Source: 9FT-COMBO-48-23 sp963754385 | GTDB taxonomy: Bacteria; Chloroflexota; Dehalococcoidia; GIF9; UBA5629 | Direction: 5' to 3' | NCBI GenBank assembly: GCA_963754385.1 | Contig: CAVWGE010000002.1 | Span: forward strand, 397,185-461,184 | DNA length: 64,000 nt | Part shown: positions 17,705-23,677 of the stretch, in pieces | Layout of the letters: the number at the start of each line of letters is the position of its first letter | Numbering within the stretch: position 1 is the first letter of the stretch | Translations under genes and position numbers: made by a program | The notes under the pieces: model-generated | Seen by the model: the letters and a program-made list of their open reading frames with translations, nothing else | Database searches by the model: none | What the model was told of the DNA's origin: nothing

Positions 17705-18115
17705 ATGTGGCAGCAAGCTGAGAACGTGTGGAGAGATTACGACTCGTTACAAGCCAGGGATATTGGTGAAGAACAGATAGACGGAATAATCGAAGCTGCG
17801 ATTCGCGAGTTAGAAGTGATAACAGAGAGGCTTGAGAATAACCCTACGCTGGAAGCGGCAGAGCAAAGTGAAAGCGCCATTTGGGCAAATGCCATAACTG
17901 TCTCAACGAGCATGAGTTCATTCCTTGGCCCTCTGAAACAACCCGTGGGACGGATTCGTAAAAAACTGGAGGATTGGCTCAAGAAGTATGTTCCTAAGTT
18001 GAGGGCAGCACTCAAGGCGCTGGCAAAAGCATTCAAAGCGATGTCGTACTCGATTTCGGTGGGATTTCCATTTAGCATTTCAGCAGACATCAGTTGGTCG
18101 CCTTCTGCACCCTGA
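17705..18115 (+). CDS. Uncharacterised 136-residue helical protein
   Basis: AAGGAGGGGAG stands 7 bp before ATG 17705, so the start is well supported. The first 85 residues are charged and helical (an IEAAIRELEVITERLEN coiled-coil-like stretch). They are followed by a lysine/alanine amphipathic segment (KKYVPKLRAALKALAKAFKA, about residues 93-112) and a hydrophobic, serine-rich tail (SISVGFPFSISADISW). The amphipathic helix plus hydrophobic tail could bind a membrane. I recognise no family. It is a single gene outside the restriction island, with no partner at close spacing. Confidence 0.6.
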   Translation: MWQQAENVWRDYDSLQARDIGEEQIDGIIEAAIRELEVITERLENNPTLEAAEQSESAIWANAITVSTSMSSFLGPLKQPVGRIRKKLEDWLKKYVPKLRAALKALAKAFKAMSYSISVGFPFSISADISWSPSAP

Positions 18116-18466
18116 TGACCAACCGGACAGAACACGAGACGAAGCTCGCATAGAAACGGGCAAAACATAACAGGGTTGTCTCTCTATTCACCTATGTCTC
18201 TAACAGGTAGATGGTACTTGGTTATAACAATCACTCATTTTGTTGGACGCCAGCTCACAAGCCAACAACCTCAAGAAGAAACTCGTCAAACAATGTGTTG
18301 ATACTGTTTCGGATAGAGCGCAGGGGGTGTAACAATGAGAAGTTTGAAGCCTAGCATCAAATTGGGCAGTGGCCATCGTGGTAGATGCTTCCGGACATTG
18401 ACAATATCTCAATGTCTCGCTTAATATGGATGTGGAGACGGAATGTTGTCCAGAAGGAGGGTACAT
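18116..18466. other. Gene-free stretch, nothing recognised
   Basis: This 351-bp stretch has no ORF with a ribosome-binding site, no strong hairpin and no repeat that I can identify, apart from the AGAAGGAGGG ribosome-binding site of the ACT-domain gene at its right end. Confidence 0.5.
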
Positions 18467-18883
18467 ATGACAGACGTTGTGAAGCGTATCGAGTACTATT
18501 ACACGGTAGTGCCTGACCGCACTGGAGCGGGCGCCAAGGTGCTGAACGCACTTAAGGCGGCGCGTGTCAATCTCCTGGCATTTACTGGTTTCCCTTGTGG
18601 TGCCCGCCGCGCTCAGCTCGACTTTGTTCCATCGAATCAACGTGCCTTTCGAGCGGCAGCGCGTAAGGCAGGGATCCGACTGGTGGGACCTAAGACGGCC
18701 TTCTTAATCCAAGGACAGGACCGGGTGGGCGCTATCGCCGACATCGCCAACAAGCTAGCCAAGGCACACATCAATGTCACGGCCGTGGACGCTGTTACGA
18801 CTGGACGAAGGCGCTATGGCGCTATCCTCTGGGTCAAGTCACGCAACGTAGCCCAGGCAGCGAAGATCCTAGGTGCTTCCTAA
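18467..18883 (+). CDS. ACT-domain protein
   Basis: ATG 18467 follows AAGGAGGGTACAT, so I prefer it to the upstream in-frame codon at 18443. The 138-residue product appears to be two ACT-like halves: EYYYTVVPDRTGAGAKVLNA with LKAARVNLLAF, then FLIQGQDRVGAIADIANKLA with KAHINVTAVDAV. ACT domains bind amino acids or other small ligands and regulate metabolism; a free-standing tandem ACT protein is likely a small regulator or sensor. No enzyme domain is attached. It stands alone between gene-poor stretches, so its partner cannot be deduced. Confidence 0.78.
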   Translation: MTDVVKRIEYYYTVVPDRTGAGAKVLNALKAARVNLLAFTGFPCGARRAQLDFVPSNQRAFRAAARKAGIRLVGPKTAFLIQGQDRVGAIADIANKLAKAHINVTAVDAVTTGRRRYGAILWVKSRNVAQAAKILGAS

Positions 18884-19081
18884 ACCTAGTGTCCTACTAT
18901 AGCTTGGGAGATACGGACAGTCTCAGGGTTGCTTGTAAGAGAGTGCTCTAGGTTGTGTGTTGCTAGCCAACATTCTGGTGTGCCCCTCCAGAATCGCGCG
19001 ATTTGCTAGCAGTAAAAACGTGGTGCTCCTATTGCACGAATTAGCGTTAAGTGTGATGCAGCAAACTCATCATCCGTCCTA

Positions 19082-19110
19082 TTGTCATCGGAGCGACAAA
19101 CACGTAAAAT
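19082..19110 (+). promoter_or_regulatory. Promoter of the first degV gene
   Basis: TTGTCA (19082-19087), 17-bp spacer, TAAAAT (19105-19110). The start point near 19117 gives a leader of about 22 nt before ATG 19139, without a clear Shine-Dalgarno sequence. A short inverted repeat (ATTCTGG/CCAGAAT, near 18972-18994) lies upstream; it has no T-run. Confidence 0.5.
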
Positions 19111-19138
19111 ATAGGCTCGACTAGTGGATTAAAAAGTC

Positions 19139-19978
19139 ATGACAGTCAAAATCGTAACTGATACTATTGCTGATCTGCCATCTGGGGTCATTAAAGAGCT
19201 GGGGATTACAGTAATCCCCTTAGTTGTTCGCTTTGGAGAACAAGTCTACCGCGACGGCATTGATCTGACGTCGGAGCAGTTTTACGAGAAGCTAAAAGAG
19301 AGCAAGACATTACCTGTTACCTCGGTGCCATCACCCGGAACCTTTGCTGAGGTGTATGATAGGCTAGCTGAAGAGACAGATGAGATTCTTGCCATCATCG
19401 TTAGTTCCAAGCTTAGCGGCACTTATGAGGTGGCGCTACAAAGCGTCGGGCTAATGAAGAGGAAATGCCGGGTAGAAGTGATTGATTCGGGATGGGCTAC
19501 TATGGCACAGGGATTCATTGTTATGGAGGCAGCTAAGGCAGCTCAGGCCGAAGCTAGCCTTGACGAGGTAGTAGAGATCGCTCGAAAAACTATTCCCCGT
19601 GTGGATTTTCTATCCACTTTTGATACCCTAGAATATCTCCGGAGGGGTGGGCGCATCGGTAAAGCTCAGGCTTTTCTGGGATCCGTGCTCAAGGTGAATC
19701 CGCTTATCACCTTGAGAGATGGCGTGGTTGAGCCTGCGGGCAGAATGCGATCTCGAGCCCAAGCGGTTGACCGTTTATATGACTTTGTTATGGGCTATTC
19801 TCATATTGAGGCAATGGCAGTTGAGGATACTGCTTGCCCCGACGAAGCCGAGGCATTAGTTGAACGGCTTAGCGCTAAATTTCCTAAAGAGAGCATCTAT
19901 CGCTCAAAGATGACCCCGGCAATTGGCACGCATACTGGGCCTGGTCTCCTGCTGGTAGCCGTGTTCGGAGATAAGTAG
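19139..19978 (+). CDS. DegV family fatty-acid-binding protein
   Basis: A 279-residue DegV protein of normal length. It has the N-terminal strand VKIVTDTIADLP, the ligand-binding segment TSVPSPGTFAEVYDRL, ISSKLSGTYE-like IVSSKLSGTYEVALQS, and LEYLRRGGRIGKAQAFLG. DegV/FakB proteins hold a fatty acid between two lobes and, in Firmicutes, present it to the kinase FakA. No fakA is visible in the window. A second DegV gene lies at 60899-61735; the two are related but not recent duplicates. It is transcribed alone. Confidence 0.9.
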   Translation: MTVKIVTDTIADLPSGVIKELGITVIPLVVRFGEQVYRDGIDLTSEQFYEKLKESKTLPVTSVPSPGTFAEVYDRLAEETDEILAIIVSSKLSGTYEVALQSVGLMKRKCRVEVIDSGWATMAQGFIVMEAAKAAQAEASLDEVVEIARKTIPRVDFLSTFDTLEYLRRGGRIGKAQAFLGSVLKVNPLITLRDGVVEPAGRMRSRAQAVDRLYDFVMGYSHIEAMAVEDTACPDEAEALVERLSAKFPKESIYRSKMTPAIGTHTGPGLLLVAVFGDK

Positions 19979-20131
19979 TAGTCACACACCTAAATCTGGC
20001 ATGTAGCCCGGTTGAGGAAAGTTCTGCACAATCGGGCGGATCGTGCTCTCCCAATCCAACAGACGCAACACCCTGTTGACAACTGAAGTCGGGCGTGTTA
20101 GGTTACTTACAGAGTGAAGTGGAGGTGGCTT

Positions 20132-20557
20132 ATGACCAAAAGTATGAGATTTGGTAGCACTGTTGAGATCAACGCTCCAGCGGAAAAGATCTGGGCGGTG
20201 TTTGACAATCCTGAAGAGTGGCACCAATGGGTACCGTCCATAAAGAAGATCGAGAGGGTTTCCAAAGGACCTTTGGCAGTAGATTCACAGGTTCGCGTTA
20301 TAGCCAGGTCTGGTATTACATTCAAGTTGTTGATGGCAATCACCGAATATATTCCCGGACGACGCGTCTTCATGCAAGGAGAAATCCTAGGCACCAAGTT
20401 GATACGCTTCTACACTTTGGAACCGGTGGGGCAAAAGACGAGGGTCACCGCCGGTGGCGAGGTCTCAGGACTCCTGGCATGGCTGGTTCGCCGAGGTGGC
20501 CAATCATTGTCAGACGAGATTGTGCAGGCATTAAAAAAGAAGATCGAGGGGAGTTGA
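20132..20557 (+). CDS. SRPBCC-fold (polyketide cyclase-like) protein
   Basis: GGAGG (20121-20125) lies 6 bp before ATG 20132, which I prefer to the GTG at 20114. The 141-residue product has the START/SRPBCC pattern: STVEINAPAEKIWAVFDNPE, WHQWVPSIKKIERV, a string of strands, then a long C-terminal helix (SLSDEIVQALKKKIEG). The fold encloses a hydrophobic ligand pocket; the ligand is unknown. It lies downstream of DegV, another lipid-binding protein, but 150 bp away. Confidence 0.8.
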   Translation: MTKSMRFGSTVEINAPAEKIWAVFDNPEEWHQWVPSIKKIERVSKGPLAVDSQVRVIARSGITFKLLMAITEYIPGRRVFMQGEILGTKLIRFYTLEPVGQKTRVTAGGEVSGLLAWLVRRGGQSLSDEIVQALKKKIEGS

Positions 20558-20824
20558 AATGACAAGGCAAAGTAGAACCTGTATTGCAATACCAGATTCT
20601 GTACGGGCACTGTAGGACTGAACAAGAGTCCAGAATGTGCACCCGTAACCATTTGACAGATGCACAGCTAAATCTCGAAACTTACCAATTAACCTTCCGG
20701 TACATTATCGGCTAAAGTTACGATTTGATTTGACAATAGAAAGGTGTAATAATGAAAAAGAGGAGTATGGAAGAGCCAGATTGTTCTGGCTCTCAGCCAG
20801 ACAACTCTGAGGTAGGAGCTAGAT

Positions 20825-21064
20825 ATGGGGCAGGCAAGCGAGGTGGAGCAGATAAAACAAATGCTTTCAGCAGGCCGACTCACCATACCTGACCCGGCGA
20901 CAGGGTATCACCGTGCCCTCTATGCTCGTTGCCCTAAGGATCGTCATGACTCATCCGTTTACCGCATTGAGCGGTCGGGTGAGGCTATAACCCGTGTCAT
21001 ATTTCGCTGTCCCATATGTAGTGAGCAGTTTGACACTGTGCCGGAGAAAATGTTCCTTCGGTAG
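20825..21064 (+). CDS. Small zinc-ribbon-like protein (79 aa)
   Basis: GAGGTAGGAG precedes ATG 20825. The 79-residue product has an acidic helical N terminus and a C-terminal half with YARCPKDRHD and RVIFRCPICSEQF, so C and CPxC pairs that could bind one metal. A degenerate zinc ribbon is likely. I recognise no named family. It is followed by two other tiny ORFs (21109-21225 and 21313-21465), the latter also with a CPxC pair. Confidence 0.6.
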   Translation: MGQASEVEQIKQMLSAGRLTIPDPATGYHRALYARCPKDRHDSSVYRIERSGEAITRVIFRCPICSEQFDTVPEKMFLR

Positions 21065-21108
21065 CGGGTCATTTAGCCTAAGGAACTAGGCTCTTCTGGA
21101 GAGCATCA

Positions 21109-21225
21109 ATGACTGCCTGGGCAATATGGATAATAATAGCCGTCTACAGTCCCTTATGGTCTCCCCTCCTTGCTCTCATAGCTAAGACAAGACGGTGGAA
21201 GGTCAGGCCCGCAAGTCAAAGGTGA
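21109..21225 (+). CDS. Possible 38-residue single-pass membrane peptide
   Basis: ATG 21109 follows TGGAGAGCATCA. The 38 codons encode MTAWAIWIIIAVYSPLWSP, a further hydrophobic run, and a basic tail. One membrane-spanning segment with positive charges after it is a typical small membrane protein. Support is only the ribosome-binding site and composition, so it may be spurious. Confidence 0.3.
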   Translation: MTAWAIWIIIAVYSPLWSPLLALIAKTRRWKVRPASQR

Positions 21226-21312
21226 ACAGGCCACATTGAGAAATACAGGGTGAGTTCAGGTACTGATTGAAGAGTGAAAGAGACAGTCAAGCCGAAATAG
21301 CCGGGGGCGGTG

Positions 21313-21465
21313 ATGGAGGATAAATCTAAAGAGGTATCTAAATTAGCAAGAGCTCGTGTTGTGAAGTGTCCCAAGTGTGGTAAGGATGGTGCCGTACAGT
21401 TCGTCTACAAAGATGGAAAGGTGGAGGTGCAGTGTGCTTACTGTGAACCGGAGAAATATCTGTAG
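21313..21465 (+). CDS. 50-residue zinc-ribbon protein
   Basis: ATG 21313 opens a 50-codon frame ending at TAG 21463-21465. A lysine-rich N terminus is followed by VKCPKCGKDGAVQF and VQCAYCEPEKYL, two CxxC pairs 19 residues apart that fit a complete zinc ribbon. The upstream GGGGGCGG is only a fair ribosome-binding site. The motif makes a real gene likely. Function unknown; such proteins often bind nucleic acid or act as tiny redox/metal adaptors. Confidence 0.55.
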   Translation: MEDKSKEVSKLARARVVKCPKCGKDGAVQFVYKDGKVEVQCAYCEPEKYL

Positions 21466-21719
21466 ATGGGAAGGCCAGGGCAAGACCTTCCGAAACTAAT
21501 GATGGAGGGGAAAAAACGTTAGAGAACATATCTGCATATCTCGTAGACCATCCTTGTCTGAGGACATAAATTAACGTCAGGCTTGGCACCTATTGCACTT
21601 TTGCCTGTTTTGTTACCTCAAGGATATTTAACAATAATATAGTCTTACCAAGGGTACGCGTGTTATAACTCAGCTAACTTGGCAGACTAACTAATAACCG
21701 TTTGACAATCATGATAGTT

Positions 21720-22276
21720 AAAGCCTGAACTGAGCAGTAAAATGGACAAAAATCAAGAAGTTAGAGCTTAAGAATCAAGCATTCAAAGCTTTGGAACCTA
21801 TAGTTTAAAGATTTAAGATCTAATAAGCTAAGCTTTAGGATCTATAAGCTAAGCTTTGAATCTTAGTTCTAGTGGACACTTCATCGTTTTGTTAGGGAGC
21901 CGTGACTTGTTGGTTAAGCAGCGGAAAGCTAAGAAAAAGTAAGCTTTCAAACACGGGTTATTGCGTAACCAAGTCTGGTAACAGCAAGGAGATAATCCAC
22001 AGAGAGCTAGGAACTTCACATGCAGAGATAGTAACCTCAGATCCAGAGCTTAGGAGCTTAAGATCCAGAGCTGGAAGCATGAGATCAAGGAGCTGGAACA
22101 CAAGATCAAGGTGCTAGAAGCTTAAGAGCAAGTGGCTAGTAGTCAGAGCAAGTGGCAAGTCGCTAGTAGCTACAGCAAGTGGCTAGAAGCTTAAGAGCAA
22201 GTGGCAAGTCGCTAGTAGCTACAGCAAGTGGCTAGAAGCTTAAGAGCAAGTGGCAAGTCGCTAGTAGCTAGAAGCT
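21720..22276. repeat. Non-coding AAGCTT/TTAAG-rich low-complexity region
   Basis: Short words (AGCTTAAGA, AAGCTT, GATCCAGAGC, CTAGTAGCTA) recur in scrambled order over about 550 bp. ATAAGCTAAGCTTT occurs twice, at 21823 and 21844. AGATCCAGAGCT occurs twice near 22040-22075. Around 22055-22125 one frame reads like a short coiled-coil (HEIKELEHKIKVLEA) but has no start codon with a ribosome-binding site and is broken by stops. The region 21466-21720 shows nothing recognisable. Confidence 0.6.
22134..22276. repeat. 49-bp tandem repeat, three units
   Basis: Units start at 22134 (47 bp, variant), 22181 (49 bp) and 22230 (47 bp, end of array). Each begins GGCTAGAAGCTTAAGAGC (the first unit differs) and contains GCAAGTGGCAAGTCGCTAG then TAGCTACAGCAAGT. 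Units 2 and 3 are identical over nearly their whole length, so the expansion is recent. There are no unique spacers between units. The array ends 25 bp before the 3' end of the HTH gene of the integrated element. Confidence 0.8.
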
Positions 22277-22300
22277 AATGGCTGAACTTTGTAGCCTTGC

Positions 22301-23215
22301 CTACTCAGGACAAAGCCTGCACTTACCATGGAAAGTCCGCTTAAGTTGAATTTGTTCTAACTCAGACTGTAAGTTCGCTTTCAGTCTAATAAGCTCCACG
22401 TACTTGGTCTTAAAGTCATCCACTATCCGAGAGTCATTCCGCAGTTGCAACCTCAACTTCAGGTGCAATTCTTTATAGCCATTTAAGTCGGTGGGAGATG
22501 AGCTAGCAGCCAAAGCAAAACTGACTTGCCCCGGGTAATAGAATAACGTAAGTACCTGTTGACCAGGCAGGTTAGTCTCAAAACGGTAGTCTTCTGCCAA
22601 ACTTGAACCCCGAATAGCTTGCTCACAAGCATCAGCAATTATAGTTTTACTGAACATAGAGATAATCCCGCTATTTCCTCTGCCAAATTCATCATCGCTA
22701 ATCCATACTTGCTGTGTTAACCCTGGGTAGCTTGTCAGTGATTTACACAGACTTTCCAGCCGTGAAGCAAGTTTCACGATTGCAGCTTTCCAGTCCACAA
22801 ATAGGCCCCATAGCGGAGACTGAGGCAAGTGTTGCTGTAAGCAGCCAAACAAGTGCTCCTTTTCTATGGATAGTTTGACTCCTACTTCGCTATCTGGAGT
22901 ATAGCCAACAGATAACTCCTTATTGTAGAAATCGCTAGTTGCAGGAAGGATTTCTAAAATCTGAAAAAGTGGAACTTCCAGTTGGGTGTGCCATTGCTTT
23001 GTTACCTCGCAGAGGTCTTCAAAGTGCTTTGCTAAAGCCTGTTGCCAGGCTTGTGTCCTTTCTTCGGGCAGTTTCTCCCTTCTAATCTTTCTAACCTCGC
23101 TCTCACTAATTCCTAAGTGCCTTGCTATATGGGAAGTCCCATAGCCTTGTTTTACCATCTGGGAAACCTGCATTTTGACCTTATTAGTTACGTTTTTACC
23201 ACGCTTTCCCATCAT
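22301..23215 (-). CDS. HTH protein of the integrated element, unknown family
   Basis: A 304-residue protein. Residues 24-46 (GYGTSHIARHLGISESEVRK) form a resolvase/MerR-like helix-turn-helix; the remaining 250 residues are helical with no known motif, and the C terminus ends in KCRLCPE, a possible half metal site. AAGAGGAA upstream favours the second ATG (23212). It is divergent from the AbrB-like gene and faces an intergenic region packed with ATTTGTGC half-sites. It is therefore a good candidate for the element's regulator or origin-binding protein; this is inference from position and HTH. Confidence 0.68.
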   Translation of the reverse strand: MMGKRGKNVTNKVKMQVSQMVKQGYGTSHIARHLGISESEVRKIRREKLPEERTQAWQQALAKHFEDLCEVTKQWHTQLEVPLFQILEILPATSDFYNKELSVGYTPDSEVGVKLSIEKEHLFGCLQQHLPQSPLWGLFVDWKAAIVKLASRLESLCKSLTSYPGLTQQVWISDDEFGRGNSGIISMFSKTIIADACEQAIRGSSLAEDYRFETNLPGQQVLTLFYYPGQVSFALAASSSPTDLNGYKELHLKLRLQLRNDSRIVDDFKTKYVELIRLKANLQSELEQIQLKRTFHGKCRLCPE

Positions 23216-23232
23216 TTCCTCTTGACAGGTTT

Positions 23233-23322
23233 ATTTGTGCTGTTACCAGATTGGATTTGTGCTGGGCAGCACAAATCCAAATTCTATTTGTGACATTTTG
23301 TGCAATGCCCGATCTCTATAAT
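23233..23322. promoter_or_regulatory. Half-site array and divergent promoter of integrated element
   Basis: ATTTGTGCT occurs at 23233-23241 and 23255-23263 and inverted at 23268-23276. The last two form an 11-bp-arm palindrome (23253-23278, loop GGGC). Variants follow at 23286-23293 (ATTTGTGA) and 23295-23304 (ATTTTGTGCA). A perfect TATAAT lies at 23317-23322 before the AbrB-like gene, so the last copies cover its -35 region. This fits a cooperative operator for the HTH protein, or iterons of an origin for the primase-helicase. Confidence 0.6.
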
Positions 23323-23355
23323 AAGTAATATAACATCCGCTGAGAGAGATAACAA

Positions 23356-23559
23356 ATGCCCAATTTATCAGAACGAAGTCTAATAAAGATGGGGAACGGA
23401 GGACTGGTGGTTAGTATTCCGAGAGCGTGGTGGCGTTACTACGGACTGAAGGCCGGAGATAGAGTGACCGTCATCAGTAATGGCGAGTTGCGAATTCGGC
23501 CTTTGAAGACGACAACAAGGTCACCAGAGCGGGAGGGTGAAGGTGGCGAAAATCACTAG
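23356..23559 (+). CDS. AbrB/MazE-type swapped-hairpin DNA-binding protein
   Basis: A 67-residue protein with the SpoVT/AbrB core: SLIKMGNGGLVVSIPRAWWR, then YYGLKAGDRVTVIS, then NGELRIRPL. These proteins form dimeric swapped-hairpin DNA-binding folds and act as transcription factors or antitoxins. No toxin gene follows; instead the next genes are a 44-codon ORF and the primase, all overlapping or close, so it probably regulates the element's early operon. The leader contains GAGAGAGAT 7 bp before the ATG. Confidence 0.75.
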   Translation: MPNLSERSLIKMGNGGLVVSIPRAWWRYYGLKAGDRVTVISNGELRIRPLKTTTRSPEREGEGGENH

Positions 23560-23677
23560 CAAAGTACCAGACAAGGTAACGTTAGCTATCAAGCCGGGGC
23601 ATGGCACGCCGAATCAGCTTAGATTATGGGCAAAATTCTGGCAAAAGCTGCTCGCTGAGGTGAAACGTGAGTGCTAG
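23543..23677 (+). CDS. Small element protein (44 aa)
   Basis: GTG 23543 preceded by GGGAGGGTGAAG opens a 44-codon frame (start MAKITSKVPDKVTLAIKPGH) that overlaps the AbrB-like gene by 17 bp and the primase gene by 11 bp. The two overlaps and the good ribosome-binding site make it a likely real gene in a tightly packed operon. Basic, tryptophan-containing C terminus (LWAKFWQKLLAEVKRE). No family recognised. Confidence 0.5.
   Translation: MAKITSKVPDKVTLAIKPGHGTPNQLRLWAKFWQKLLAEVKREC

Noticed and set aside
18972..18994. ATTCTGG/CCAGAAT hairpin as terminator of the ACT gene
   Set aside because: Stem only 7 bp, about 90 bp after the stop, and no T-run.
18990..19040. attL of the dnaN element (TTGCACGAATT resembles TGCACGAAC at the dnaN end)
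   Set aside because: Only 8 bp are shared and the same word occurs at 17521, so the match is within chance.
20218..20562. Second forward frame of 114 codons over the SRPBCC gene
   Set aside because: Out-of-frame shadow; composition rich in R/H/W and no ribosome-binding site.
22134..22276. Possible CRISPR array (regular 47-49 bp units)
   Set aside because: Units are contiguous, units 2 and 3 are nearly identical along their whole length with no unique spacers, and no cas genes are present.
23356..23677. Toxin-antitoxin pair (AbrB-like + 44-codon ORF)
   Set aside because: The second product is too short and basic to match a MazF/PIN/RelE toxin, and it lies within a replication operon.
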